Shown here: one piece after another, positions 21,876 to 30,979 of the stretch
Layout: each line of letters begins with the position of its first letter
Numbering within the stretch: position 1 is the first letter of the stretch
From: Rhabdophis nuchalis
Lineage: Eukaryota > Chordata > Lepidosauria > Squamata > Natricidae
NCBI GenBank assembly: GCA_039707465.1
Contig: CM077649.1
Coordinates: forward strand, 11,406,501 to 11,470,500
DNA: 64,000 nt
Direction: 5' to 3'
Notes under the pieces: model-generated
Seen by the model: the letters and a program-made list of their open reading frames with translations, nothing else
What the model was told of the DNA's origin: nothing
Database searches by the model: none
Translations under genes and position numbers: made by a program

Positions 21876-22000
21876 TTCTCCTAGATGCTGCTTGGAGTGT
21901 CCAAACGCGGGTTATCCTCAGCTTGCTGCCCATTGGACTGAGTTTCACTTTGATGTGTAGCCACGCCTCTTGCCTCTGCATAGGGCCAGTTCTAAAAACT
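21876..22000 (+). repeat. DIRS left inverted terminal repeat
   Basis: Starts TTCTCCTAGATGCTGC and runs to AGTTCTAAAAAC. It is the complement of 27665-27781 with only a small indel near the outer end (CTTGG versus CGG). Confidence 0.95.
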
Positions 22001-22748
22001 CAGTTGCCCTTATCGGACGCGTCTGGGGAGTCTGCAGTCCTTTGCCAGCAATCTGACCTCCCCAGCAGTGAGTTAGTGTAGCCTTGTTGTTATTTTTGTG
22101 TGTAGTTGTGTTAGATAGGTGATTTTTTGTTTTCGTTCCTGTCTTCGTTGTCTTCGTTGCGCGGAGCGGGCTGTTCAAACCGCGGCCGTTTCCCACTTTT
22201 TCTGCGGAGCGGCTTGGCACTGGGAGGGCTTGCCAGCGGCTGCTGGTAAGCTTCTAAGGGGGCTAGGTAGCTAGATAGGACCCCCCAACTTGACTATCGG
22301 GGGTTTCCCTCCCTAGGGAAGCCTCTACTGAGGCTTTTCAGCCCGTTGTTTCCCCAGTGCCGGTTTGAGCTTAGGCGGCCGTTCGCAAAGGAAAAAAGGC
22401 GCGCGTTTTAAACTTGCCGCCATTTTTCTGCCGCAGCCCGACTCCTCTTCGCAGATCGCCGCTGCTTCGTTCCTGGGGTGGTTCTAGTTCTGGGAGTCCC
22501 GGACAGGATCCCCTGGGGCAGCAGAAGAGATCCTTCCCAGCGGCTGCAGGGAGATTGGCAGATTCAGTTGCCATTCCCTGGTCTACTCCAGCGCAGATCT
22601 GCAACGCCTGAGACTTTTGGGTCTGATTTTGGCGCCAAAACCAGGTTCCAGTTTCTTCTTGTTTTAAAGTGTATATTGTTTCTTCCCTGGTGGGATTGGG
22701 GTGCCTTGACTGGATTTAATTGTTTGTTCTTGTTCTTTCAGCCACTCC
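22001..22748 (+). promoter_or_regulatory. DIRS 5' untranslated region
   Basis: GC-rich leader between the left ITR and the ORF1 ATG. It should hold the promoter, but no specific element could be fixed. Confidence 0.5.
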
Positions 22749-24506
22749 ATGGCTGATCCCAGTGAGCAAACAGGAGAACCTGCCTCCAAGCGTAGCAAGA
22801 CCAACCCTGCTGCCAAGGGCGATTCTGCACCCTGTCCTGACAAGGGGAAGAGGCCTGCAGCCAAGGCCACCAAGGCTGATGAGAGACTGGCGGATAGACG
22901 GCTGAGGATTCTAGAGCAGCAATTCCAGAAGGCTCTCTCTGCCCGGGACAAGGCTGTGACAGATAAGACCCCCCCTGCCCCGCAGCTTCGTAGGGAGACC
23001 CAACCCATTCCCACTGGTGATGGGGATTTTGGGTTTTCCCCCAATCACTCAAGGGTTTCCCTTGCCTCTCCAGTCCCCTCAATGGAAGTGGAGCTGGAGG
23101 AGGAGGAACCAGAGGAGGAGGAGTCCTCCATGGTGGGGGAGGGGGAGGAGTCAGTGGAGGAGGAAGAGGAGGCTCCGGCCACTCCCATTTCTGCACCCGC
23201 TGAGACTGCCTTGCCCGCGGCCATGCAGGAGGTTGTGTCCAAGGCCATTTCGCAGGGCATCACGGATTGCATGAAGCAATTAGTGGCTTCCTTGCCTCTC
23301 CTTTCTACCCCCAAGCCCAGGGCACCTAGGAAGGTGGTTCCTGCCCAGGGGGGTGGCGTTTCCCCTTCTGCCTCTTCTGCAGTCAGCGAGGCATCCGAGG
23401 GGGAGGATGATGAGGAGGTGGTTACCCAGGGGGCTCCCGACCTTTCAGGGGATGAGAGCTCCACCCCGGAGGCCCCCGCTTCCAAGGGGCTGTTTAACCC
23501 CATCATGTTCAAGGCTATCTTGACCAAGGCTAGGGAGTCGGCCGTGCAGATGGGTCTACCGGCTCAATCTGATAAGAAGGCCTCTGATCAGGACAATGCC
23601 ATCGTCATCGGTCCTGGACACCCTGGGGCGGGTCTCTTTAGGGAACCTACACCTCCCCAAGAATTGGTGCCGGCCCCTCAGTTGTTCCTCGACATTATTC
23701 AGCGCCAGTGGGTTCAGCCCGCTACTATGGCACACCCCAGCGGCGTGGATAAAAAGCTGTACGCTGTTGAGGACGCTATGGAGACCATTCTGGCTCTCCC
23801 GCAGGTTGATGACCCCATTGTGTCTTTGACCTCCACATCCTCACTCCCGGCCGAGCTGGTGGAGGGGCTTAAGGCGGAGGACAGGCGGATGGAGAAGTCT
23901 TGTCACAAGACACACCAGGCCACTGCCTGGGCCATGAAGGCCTCGTCCTCTGCCTCGTACTTTAGTAGGGCAGCCCTATTCTGGCTCAGGAAGCTATTGG
24001 CCTCCTTGCCTGAGAGACAGGTTAGATCGAGACAAAGGGTCAATAAGATCATCGCTGCGGTGGAATATTCTTGCGACGCCTCGCTCAATTCCACAAAGTT
24101 TTCATCCAGGGCTCTAGCATCCAATGTCACCTCACGCCGTCTGCTGTGGCTCCGCCATTGGCAGGCGGACATGAAGGCTAAGTGGAAGTTGGCGTCGGCC
24201 CCCTTCAAGGGTGGCAAGCTCTTCGGCGAGGCCTTGGACTCCTTCCTAATCGAGTCCAAGGATAAGCGGAAGATTCTGCCGGCTGTCACCAAGAAGCAGG
24301 ACCGGAAGAATCAGTCTTCCTACCGTAGACAGCCCTTTCGGTCTACGGAGGCTCCCTCTACCTCGGGTGGGGCCTCCAGAACCTACCCCCAGGCCCAAGA
24401 TCGTTCCCAGGACAGGCCGACCTACAGGGACAGGTCCAGGTTCCAGGGTCAGCGTAGGCCCTTCAAGGGTGGTCAGGCCAACCGTCCCTTCAAGAAGAGC
24501 AAGTGA
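22749..24506 (+). CDS. DIRS ORF1, Gag-like protein (585 aa, intact)
   Basis: Intact ORF starting MADPSEQTGEPASKRSK. Residues about 1-60 are Lys/Pro-rich. Residues about 110-150 form a very acidic Glu/Ser tract. Residues about 230-300 include LFNPIMFKAILTKARES. The conserved core at about 325-515 has KLYAVEDAMETILALP, HKTHQATAWAMKASSSASYF, ALFWLRKLLASLP and LLWLRHWQADMKAKWKLA. The end is Arg/Gln-rich. Such DIRS ORF1 cores are homologous to the alpha-specific C-terminal region of mammalian LAP2alpha (TMPO), reported as co-opted from a DIRS-type element. The protein is presumed to be structural and RNA-binding. It overlaps the downstream ORF by about 140 bp in another frame. The decayed copy at 44.0-47.0 kb has the same core. 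Confidence 0.92.
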   Translation: MADPSEQTGEPASKRSKTNPAAKGDSAPCPDKGKRPAAKATKADERLADRRLRILEQQFQKALSARDKAVTDKTPPAPQLRRETQPIPTGDGDFGFSPNHSRVSLASPVPSMEVELEEEEPEEEESSMVGEGEESVEEEEEAPATPISAPAETALPAAMQEVVSKAISQGITDCMKQLVASLPLLSTPKPRAPRKVVPAQGGGVSPSASSAVSEASEGEDDEEVVTQGAPDLSGDESSTPEAPASKGLFNPIMFKAILTKARESAVQMGLPAQSDKKASDQDNAIVIGPGHPGAGLFREPTPPQELVPAPQLFLDIIQRQWVQPATMAHPSGVDKKLYAVEDAMETILALPQVDDPIVSLTSTSSLPAELVEGLKAEDRRMEKSCHKTHQATAWAMKASSSASYFSRAALFWLRKLLASLPERQVRSRQRVNKIIAAVEYSCDASLNSTKFSSRALASNVTSRRLLWLRHWQADMKAKWKLASAPFKGGKLFGEALDSFLIESKDKRKILPAVTKKQDRKNQSSYRRQPFRSTEAPSTSGGASRTYPQAQDRSQDRPTYRDRSRFQGQRRPFKGGQANRPFKKSK

Positions 24507-27465
24507 CCCCTGGGGGATCCCTCCCATAGGGGGACGCCTACAGCAATATGCGTCCACGTGGGAGGCGACCACGACGGACGCCTGGGTCCGGAATGTGGTC
24601 CGACACGGCCTCACCCTCGACTTTCTATCCTTTCCCCCGCGGAGATTCATCCGCTGCCCCCTTCCCAGGTCCCCGCACAAGCAACAGCTCATGAGGGCGG
24701 AGATCGGTCACCTACTGGAGATAGCGGCCATAGAAGCGGTGCCGGGGGGGCAGGAGGGCAAGGGGTTTTATTCCATCCTCTTCCTAGTCCCCAAGTCATC
24801 GGGGGGGGGGGTCAGGGCCATTCTGGACTTGAAGAAGCTGAACCGGTATCTGCAATACAAGCGCTTCAAGATGCAATCCCTCCAGACGATCCTGGGATGC
24901 ATTCGACAGAACGACTTCCTGACCTCGATAGACCTGAAGGAGGCGTATCTGCACATTCCCATCCACCCGGCGCATCGCAGATACTTGAGGTTTCAGTTCG
25001 CCGGCCAGCACTTCCAGTACAAGGCCCTACCTTTCGGCTTGTCATCGGCTCCAAGGACCTTCACGAAGGTCCTCTCCGTAGTGGCGGCGCATCTTCGAGC
25101 CAGACCTGTGCGTTTGGTTTGTTACTTGGACGATATCCTGTTGATGTCACCTTCCAGGGACCAGGCCCTGAAGGACTTGGACTGCACCATCCGCTCCCTG
25201 GAGGACCACGGGTTCTCGGTGAATCGGGAGAAGAGTCACATGCAGCCCACCCTCTCCATACTTCATCTGGGTGCCGTCATCGACTCGAAGACCTGCAAAG
25301 TCTTTCTTTCACAGGAGCGCATCTGCAGCATTGTGAAGTTGGTGGGGTTGGTCCAGAATTCCAGACTGGTCCCACTTGTGACGCTTTCCCAACTGTTGGG
25401 GAAGCTGATCTCGTGCATAGCCATTGTTCCCTGGGCCCGCCTGCACGCACGGGAGCTACAATGGTTTCTGCTTCCTTTTCAACGACGCAAGATCAGCAAC
25501 TCCAGGAGACGGGTGACGGTCCCACCCCCAGTGCTTCGGTCCCTCAGGTGGTGGAGGTCTCCCGCCCTAAGAGGGGTCCCCCTTCAAGGAGCCAGACCGT
25601 GTCACCATCACGACGGACGCCAGCCTTTATGGCTGGGGAGCTCATCTGCATCACCATGTGGCCCAGGGCAGATGGTCTCAACGGGAGCTCGCCCACAACA
25701 TCAACTGGCTGGAGCTCCGGGCGGCCAGGCTGGCTCTGCGGCATTTCGGCAATCTCGTAGAAGGGTCCCATGTCCTTCTCCTGACGGACAACATCGCCAC
25801 CCGAGCATACGTGAACCACCAGGGAGGCACACAGTCGAGGGCGCTCATGACGGAGGCGGAGGCTCTGGGCAGGTGGGCAGAGAGGCATCTCCTGTCCCTG
25901 AGAGCGGACCACATCGCGGGCGAGGAGAACGTGACGGCGGACTGGTTGAGCAGGACCACCATCAACACCTCAGAGTGGCAGCTGCACCCGGATCTTTTCC
26001 AGCAGATTTCCCGGAGATTCGGCCTGCCCGTCCTGGACCTGTTCGCCAGCCCGCAGAACACGCACCTGCCAAGGTTCTTCACCCGTTTCCGGTGTCCGCA
26101 AGCAGAAGGGACAAACGCCCTCCGGTGTCGTTGGCCCGCAGGCCTGCTATACGCCTTCCCTCCTCTCCCGCTGCTTCCTCAGGTAGTCCGGAAAATCATC
26201 TCGGAGGGGGCGGAAGTCATCCTGGTCGCTCCCCATTGGCCCAGACGGTCCTGGTTCGCCGATCTAGTGGGACTGTCAGTAGAGAAGGCCTGGCGCATTC
26301 CTCCGAACCAGGTGTCACTAATACAAGGGGCCATTCGTCACCCGGACCCTCAGTGCTTCCAACTAGCCGTCTGGCACTTGAGGGGATCGTTCTGAGACGA
26401 ATGGGCTATTCGGACAAGGTGATAAGAACGATCCAGGCTTCCAGGCGTCCTGCCACCGTTCGCATTTACGAGACTACATGGTCCACCTTCTCTACCTGGT
26501 GCCGTCCCAGGCACATCGCTGCGGCTGAGGCCTCCACACCTCAGGTGATGGACTTCTTGCAGGAGGGTTTGGACAAGGGGCTCGCCCCCAATACCCTGAG
26601 AAGGCAGGTGGCTGCTCTCGCTACCATCCTGTCGCCCGGTGGGTCCCTGCCGCTCAGCAGACATCCAGGGGTTCGTGGTTTCCTGAAAGGGGCCTCGAAC
26701 ATTCGGCCACAAACAGTCCATAGATATCCGACCTGGGACTTACCCTTCGTCCTCCAGGCCCTGACTGAGGCGCCATTCGAACCATTGCGCTCCGTGTCAC
26801 TGCGCCACCTGACCTTGAAGACGGTGTTCCTCATAGCAATCACATCTGCAAGGCGAATTTCGGAACTCTCGGCCCTCTCCGTACGGGAGGACTTGTGCGT
26901 GGTCCACGCAAACAGAGTGGTTCTCAGACTAGACCCGACCTTTGTGCCCAAGGTCAACTCCTTGTTTCACAGATCCCAGGAGCTCGTCCTACCTGACTTT
27001 TGTCCGCACCCCTCTCACCCCAGGGAAAGGAGGTGGCACAAGTTGGACGTTCGCAGGGCGGTGCGGATGTACAAGAAGAGAACGGCTGAATTCCGCAAGT
27101 CAGAGTCCTTCTTCGTTTCCTTTCAGCCGGTGTCCATGGGTCGCAAGGTCACGTCTACCACGATTGGGCGCTGGCTGCGTGCCTGCATTACACTGGCATA
27201 TGAGCACCGGTCCAGAGCTGTACCTCCACGTATTACCGCTCACTCCACCAGGAGCGCTGCAACCACGGCTGCTTGGGCCACCCAGGCCCCCATAGACGAG
27301 ATCTGCAGGGCCGCTACGTGGTCCTCGCCTGTGCTGTTTATCAGACACTACAAGCTGGACGTATTTGCATCCTCGGAGGCCTCCTTCGGCAGACGTGTTC
27401 TCCAGAGGGTCCTTGATGCTCCCAGTTCCCACTCAGACGAATCTCCCCTCCCAGGGACAGCATAG
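24367..27465 (+). CDS. DIRS reverse transcriptase, and tyrosine recombinase in the same open frame (1032 aa frame)
   Basis: One open frame carrying two domains that are not contiguous in function. Residues about 50-395 are the RT: GFYSILFLVPKSSGG, ILDLKKLNRYL, SIDLKEAYLHIPIHP, KALPFGLSSAPRTF and the catalytic YLDD at 253-256. After a C5 run at 25578-25582 the biologically meaningful frame moves to the next frame (RNase H), while this frame stays open as nonsense (PQHQLAGAPGGQ and so on). From Met 679 (position 26401) this frame encodes the tyrosine recombinase. Its likely catalytic residues are Arg 830 (SARRISEL), His 959 and Arg 962 (AHSTRSAA) and Tyr 995 (FIRHYKLD). A long overlap between the RT/RH and YR frames is known in DIRS elements. 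Joining RT to YR in a single frame looks like the result of a one-base C gain. Confidence 0.9.
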   Translation: MGPPEPTPRPKIVPRTGRPTGTGPGSRVSVGPSRVVRPTVPSRRASDPWGIPPIGGRLQQYASTWEATTTDAWVRNVVRHGLTLDFLSFPPRRFIRCPLPRSPHKQQLMRAEIGHLLEIAAIEAVPGGQEGKGFYSILFLVPKSSGGGVRAILDLKKLNRYLQYKRFKMQSLQTILGCIRQNDFLTSIDLKEAYLHIPIHPAHRRYLRFQFAGQHFQYKALPFGLSSAPRTFTKVLSVVAAHLRARPVRLVCYLDDILLMSPSRDQALKDLDCTIRSLEDHGFSVNREKSHMQPTLSILHLGAVIDSKTCKVFLSQERICSIVKLVGLVQNSRLVPLVTLSQLLGKLISCIAIVPWARLHARELQWFLLPFQRRKISNSRRRVTVPPPVLRSLRWWRSPALRGVPLQGARPCHHHDGRQPLWLGSSSASPCGPGQMVSTGARPQHQLAGAPGGQAGSAAFRQSRRRVPCPSPDGQHRHPSIREPPGRHTVEGAHDGGGGSGQVGREASPVPESGPHRGRGERDGGLVEQDHHQHLRVAAAPGSFPADFPEIRPARPGPVRQPAEHAPAKVLHPFPVSASRRDKRPPVSLARRPAIRLPSSPAASSGSPENHLGGGGSHPGRSPLAQTVLVRRSSGTVSREGLAHSSEPGVTNTRGHSSPGPSVLPTSRLALEGIVLRRMGYSDKVIRTIQASRRPATVRIYETTWSTFSTWCRPRHIAAAEASTPQVMDFLQEGLDKGLAPNTLRRQVAALATILSPGGSLPLSRHPGVRGFLKGASNIRPQTVHRYPTWDLPFVLQALTEAPFEPLRSVSLRHLTLKTVFLIAITSARRISELSALSVREDLCVVHANRVVLRLDPTFVPKVNSLFHRSQELVLPDFCPHPSHPRERRWHKLDVRRAVRMYKKRTAEFRKSESFFVSFQPVSMGRKVTSTTIGRWLRACITLAYEHRSRAVPPRITAHSTRSAATTAAWATQAPIDEICRAATWSSPVLFIRHYKLDVFASSEASFGRRVLQRVLDAPSSHSDESPLPGTA
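25583..26395 (+). CDS. DIRS RNase H and adjoining C-terminal domain, frameshifted from RT
   Basis: In the second frame, starting at FKEPDR directly after the C5 run. RNase H motifs are TITTDASLYGWGAH (catalytic Asp codon at 25616), NWLELRAARLAL (Glu), VLLLTDNIATRAYVN (Asp) and HIAGEENVTADWLSR. The following 130 residues, with PVLDLFASPQNTHLP and ILVAPHWPRRSWF, match the region described in DIRS elements as a methyltransferase-like (DAM) domain; that function is inferred only. Ends at a TGA six bases upstream of the recombinase Met. With one C fewer at 25578-25582, RT and RNase H would read continuously. The first ATG in this frame is at 25658, inside the RNase H domain, so it is not a likely true start. 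Confidence 0.85.
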   Translation, partial: FKEPDRVTITTDASLYGWGAHLHHHVAQGRWSQRELAHNINWLELRAARLALRHFGNLVEGSHVLLLTDNIATRAYVNHQGGTQSRALMTEAEALGRWAERHLLSLRADHIAGEENVTADWLSRTTINTSEWQLHPDLFQQISRRFGLPVLDLFASPQNTHLPRFFTRFRCPQAEGTNALRCRWPAGLLYAFPPLPLLPQVVRKIISEGAEVILVAPHWPRRSWFADLVGLSVEKAWRIPPNQVSLIQGAIRHPDPQCFQLAVWHLRGSF

Positions 27466-27476
27466 CGTTGGCATGT

Positions 27477-27568
27477 CCCGCGTTTGGACACTCCAAGCAG
27501 CATCTAGGAGAATGACCATTGGTCTTACCTGTGAATGGTCTTTCTCTAGATGCTGCGGAGTGTCCAAA
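27477..27568. repeat. DIRS internal complementary region
   Basis: First part (CCCGCGTTTGGACACTCC to CTAGGAGAA) is the complement of the left end. The second part (GAGAATGACCATTGGTC to GAGTGTCCAAA) is the complement of the right end. They meet at GAGAA, the complement of the terminal TTCTC. In DIRS elements this region templates joining of the ends into a circle. It lies just after the recombinase stop at 27465. Confidence 0.93.
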
Positions 27569-27664
27569 TCCCACCCTGGGCGTGGTGGGAACTGGTCCCA
27601 TGTTTTGTTGAAGGTTAAGACTGGTGTTGTTCCAGTTGTTCTGCGTTTTTTCTGGTCTACCTTC

Positions 27665-27819
27665 GTTTTTAGAACTGGCCCTATGCAGAGGCAAGAGGCG
27701 TGGCTACACATCAAAGTGAAACTCAGTCCAATGGGCAGCAAGCTGAGGATAACCCGCGTTTGGACACTCCGCAGCATCTAGAGAAAGACCATTCACAGGT
27801 AAGACCAATGGTCATTCTC
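27665..27819 (+). repeat. DIRS right inverted terminal repeat with 3' extension
   Basis: 27665-27781 is the complement of the left ITR. 27782-27819 (AAGACCATTCACAGG to GTCATTCTC) is unique to the right end and is matched by the internal complementary region. Confidence 0.93.
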
Positions 27820-28091
27820 AGGACTGCTCTATGAATCTGATGAAGCAGATTATAATCCGTGAAAGTTTATGATATATAATATGTTAGTTGCTGTCCTGAT
27901 CCTGTTGGATGAGTCCTTCTCTTAAAATGAAAAGGGGAAAAAATATTCACAGAACCAGCCTCAGCTGTTCAGTTCTGAAGTCTGAACCCAACATTGGGAC
28001 ATACCTACAAGCTGGTGAGGGCATCAACCACTGCAGTAAAATGCTGAAGTGCCAGGAAGAAATGCTTTGTATGGGAGGAAAAAGAGAGTAA
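27820..28091. other. no recognised feature
   Basis: Contains a phrase GTGAAAGTTTATGATAT resembling widespread old reptile repeats, but I cannot assign it. Confidence 0.35.
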
Positions 28092-28949
28092 TACCAACTG
28101 TACGCTGATGACACTCAGCTGTACATATCCACCCCAGACCACCCCAACGATGCCGCCGAAGTGCTGTCCCGGTGTTTGGAAGCCGTACGGATCTGGATGG
28201 GTGGCAACAAACTCAAGCTCAACCCTGCCAAGACTGAGTGGCTGTGGTTTCCGGCACCCCGGTTCAGCCAGATTACTCCAACTCTGGCCATTGGGGGCGA
28301 AACACTGGCCCCCGTGGAGAGGGCGCGCAATTTGGGTGTCCTCCTGGATTCCCGGCTGTCCTTGGAGGACCATGTGGAGGCCGTGGCCAGGGGGGCGTTT
28401 CATCAGGTACGCCTGATGCGCCAATTGCGCCCCTTACTGGACCAGGCTGCCCTTCGCACAGTCACTCAAGCTCTCGTGACGTCCCGACTCGACTACTGTA
28501 ATGCTATCTACATGGGGCTTCCCTTGAGGTGCACTCGAAAGCTACAGCTAGTCCAAAACGCAGCCGCGCGGGTAATTACGGGAGCCACCAGATGCTCCCA
28601 CATAACACCGATCCTGCGCGAGCTACATTGGCTTCCTGTGGCCTTTCGGGTGCGCTTCAAGGTTTTGACGACCATCTTTAAAGCGCTCCATGGCTCGGGG
28701 CCTAGTTATATGCGAGACCGCCTCCTGCCCCATACATCCCTTAGACCGATCCGCTCCCACAGAGAGGGCCTTCTCAGGGTGCCGTCGGCCGGACAATGCC
28801 GACTGGCGACACCCAGGGAAAGAGCCTTCTCTGTGGCGGGCCCAGCCCTTTGGAACGACCTACCCCCTGAATTACGCACCATCACCGACCTCCGCCTCTT
28901 CCGCCAATGTCTAAAGACATACCTCTTCCAACAAGCCGACCTAGCCTAA
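28092..28949 (+). pseudogene. L2 reverse transcriptase, palm to C-terminus (fragment, uninterrupted)
   Basis: The frame opens inside the catalytic box, LYADDTQLYIS at about 28098-28130, typical of L2-clade RTs. It continues WLWFPAP, RNLGVLLDSRLSLEDHV, ALVTSRLDYCNAIYMGLP, LQLVQNAAARVITG, HITPILRELHWLPVAFRVRFK, FKALHGSGPSYM and ALWNDLPPELR to the stop. No internal stop in 286 codons suggests a fairly recent insertion. The endonuclease and the front of the RT are missing through 5' truncation, so it cannot act alone. Confidence 0.85.
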
Positions 28950-29150
28950 CCTCCCATGGGGACTTTTAGAAAGTTTTAAATTGGGTTTTTAATAATTTGG
29001 TTTTAGCATAGGATCAGGTAATTTAATATATATTTTAAATTATGTATTTATTTTGTATTTTTGTATATTTTTAAATTTCCTGTGCGCCTCCCTGGGTCCT
29101 CTGCGGAGAAGGGCGGGATATAAATATAAATAAAGAAAGAAAGTAAAGAA
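28092..29150 (+). mobile_element. L2-like LINE, 5'-truncated, long open RT end
   Basis: The coding part runs to 28949 and is followed by about 200 bp of 3' UTR with CCTGTGCGCCTCCCTGGG, GGGCGGGATATAAATA and a short AAAG/AAAT tail. It is one of the better-preserved L2 copies in the window. Confidence 0.88.
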
Positions 29151-29243
29151 AGCAGTCATTTTGTGGGGCCAGAAACTTCCAGTAAAGTGTTTATTTGACG
29201 ATTTCTTTTACAGTCATAATTTTTAGAAATCCTGGCCCTTGTG

Positions 29244-29345
29244 TACAGTAATTCCTCGTTTTTCGCGGCTTCGTTTTCCGCGGATATCCGGTTTTCGCGG
29301 ACGGGTGCGGTCCCGATTAGCCGCGAAAAACGAGGAATTACTGTA
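29244..29345. mobile_element. short palindromic TA-flanked MITE
   Basis: TACAGTAATTCCTCGTTTTT ... AAAAACGAGGAATTACTGTA with CpG-rich arms (CGCGG). About 102 bp; TA at both ends fits Tc1/mariner-type insertion. Non-coding. Confidence 0.85.
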
Positions 29346-29349
29346 GACC

Positions 29350-30526
29350 TCACACAATTTGTCAGTTGGTCTGGAGTTTACTTGCTAGCATTACTCTTTT
29401 TGTCTTGAGCACTGAATTAGATCATGAAGGTTATTTTTCTTCCTGATTGTACAGGATTTTCGACCTTGTTTGTTTGCCTATTTTCAGGGTATTATTTGAG
29501 ACAATTTGGCTGCTGTTGAGCAAGTAAAGATCCTTTCCCAATATGTCTAAACGGGCAGATCACTAATAACGAAAGTAAGGTGGTAAATTACAATGTACGT
29601 GAGGATCTTCTAGGGCAGGGAAGTGACCAGTCAACATATTAAAAGAATTTTAAGGAATAAAGTGACTTTATATTGGAAACACTGAATCCTATAACAAAAT
29701 GAGAAATGGACATGTGCTTATTAGTAGGAATCCCAGACTGCCTCCACACACACGTTTGTGTGCAGATCCACTTCTTCATTAGCTATCCTAATGGCAATAT
29801 CATTTGTGCAGGTACAATGTACACAGAACCTTCAGAAGATACGCTGCTTGGAGTCTTTGAGGAGGGCTATTATGTATAAAGAACAGTACATAGTTTTGGA
29901 TTAAAGCATATAACAGAATATAGAAGATACCTCTCAATCAGTGACTGGTACGCTTTTTGGAGTGGGGAAAAGTTATGACATATGAAATAGTTGAAGTGGC
30001 TAAGCAATATCAATAAGTATACGGTTGTTAAACAGATTGTTTAACCCTTTGAAATCCTATGAAATCTTCACAGAGAATCAGGTTGTGAAATTTGGCTAAT
30101 ATTATCTTATTAATATAGAATTGTGAAAAACATTGCATTGGATAGTTTGCACAAATAATATTTAAAAAATTAGAATAAATCTGGTAAGCAGCACATAAGA
30201 ATCCTGATATTCTCATTGCTTAAAAAATAATGAAACTGTACTACAATCTCAGCAGTGGTATCTGTTTCCCATGAGGGTGTTCCTTTAATTAACAGAGGTA
30301 AACACAATCTCAAATAGATCCCTAGAGAACTATTATAAAAATAAATATTGCAGTAAAGATTTGTTGCTGCAGCTTGATCTGAGTCTATATGATCCTAGTT
30401 TAATTAACTTAGAATAATACTTGTCCCTTGGTCCTATCCAAGCAATTATATATTCAAGGCAAAACATTCATTCTTCCAGCATATTTTTACCAAGAGACTG
30501 GGAAATGACTTCCATTGACATGATTA
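29350..30526. other. no recognised feature
   Basis: AT-rich sequence; no motif-bearing frame or repeat boundary. Confidence 0.5.
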
Positions 30527-30978
30527 TTTATTTATTTTATTTATTATTTTATTATTTAAATTTCTATACCGCCCTTCTCCCTTCTGGGACTCAGGGCGGT
30601 GTACAGGCAGCAATAAAATCAATGCTAAAAAAACATGAAATATATATTTAAAATGTATTAAATAATACACTTGTACTAAAACCATTAATAAAACCTACTA
30701 AAACCATTTAAAAATTATGCCAGGCCGGCCGCACGAAATAGATAGGTCTTCAGGGCCCGACGGAAGAGGCGCAGGTCCGTGGTCATATGTAGGTCGGTGG
30801 GTAGGTCATTCCAGAGGGCAGGAGCCGCCACAGAGAAGACTCTCCCCCTGGGGGTCGCCAGCCGACATTGCCTGGCCGACGGCACCCTGAGGAGGCCCTC
30901 TCTGTGGGAGCGCACTGGTCGGTGGGAGGTATTTGATGGCAGGAGGCGGTCTTGCAGGTAACCAGGTCCTGTAACCAT
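30527..30978 (-). mobile_element. L2-like LINE 3' end
   Basis: Minus strand. ATTT-rich tail, TATACCGCCCTTCTCCC, GGACTCAGGGCGGTGTACAG, then an 87-codon open coding end with GYLQDRLLP, REGLLRVPSARQCRLATP and APALWNDLPTDL. 5'-truncated at about 30978. Confidence 0.87.
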
Positions 30979-30979
30979 T

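Larger units (their letters stand above)
21876..27819 (+). mobile_element. DIRS-type tyrosine-recombinase retrotransposon, nearly complete
   Basis: 5.94-kb element. Inverted terminal repeats of about 120 bp are at 21881-22000 and 27665-27781. A right-end extension runs to 27819, and an internal complementary region (27477-27568) matches the complement of both ends joined together. Both termini share TTCTC (21876-21880 and 27815-27819), which appears once at the joined point, as expected for recombination of a circular intermediate. There is no target duplication, consistent with DIRS integration. Encodes Gag-like ORF1, RT, RNase H plus a further C-terminal region, and a tyrosine recombinase. 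The frame breaks once between RT and RNase H. Confidence 0.95.

Noticed and set aside
22738..23527. Minus-strand Pro-, Ser- or Leu-rich ORFs across DIRS ORF1
   Set aside because: Shadows of the GC-rich ORF1 coding strand; no independent motif.
24558..25760. 400-aa Gly/Pro/His-rich frame over the RT
   Set aside because: Shadow frame of the RT coding region; the composition is that of an off-frame GC-rich reading.
24367..27465. A single 1032-aa fusion protein of RT and recombinase
   Set aside because: The middle third in this frame is nonsense, while the next frame encodes clear RNase H motifs. The fusion is an effect of the C-run change and an open overlapping frame.
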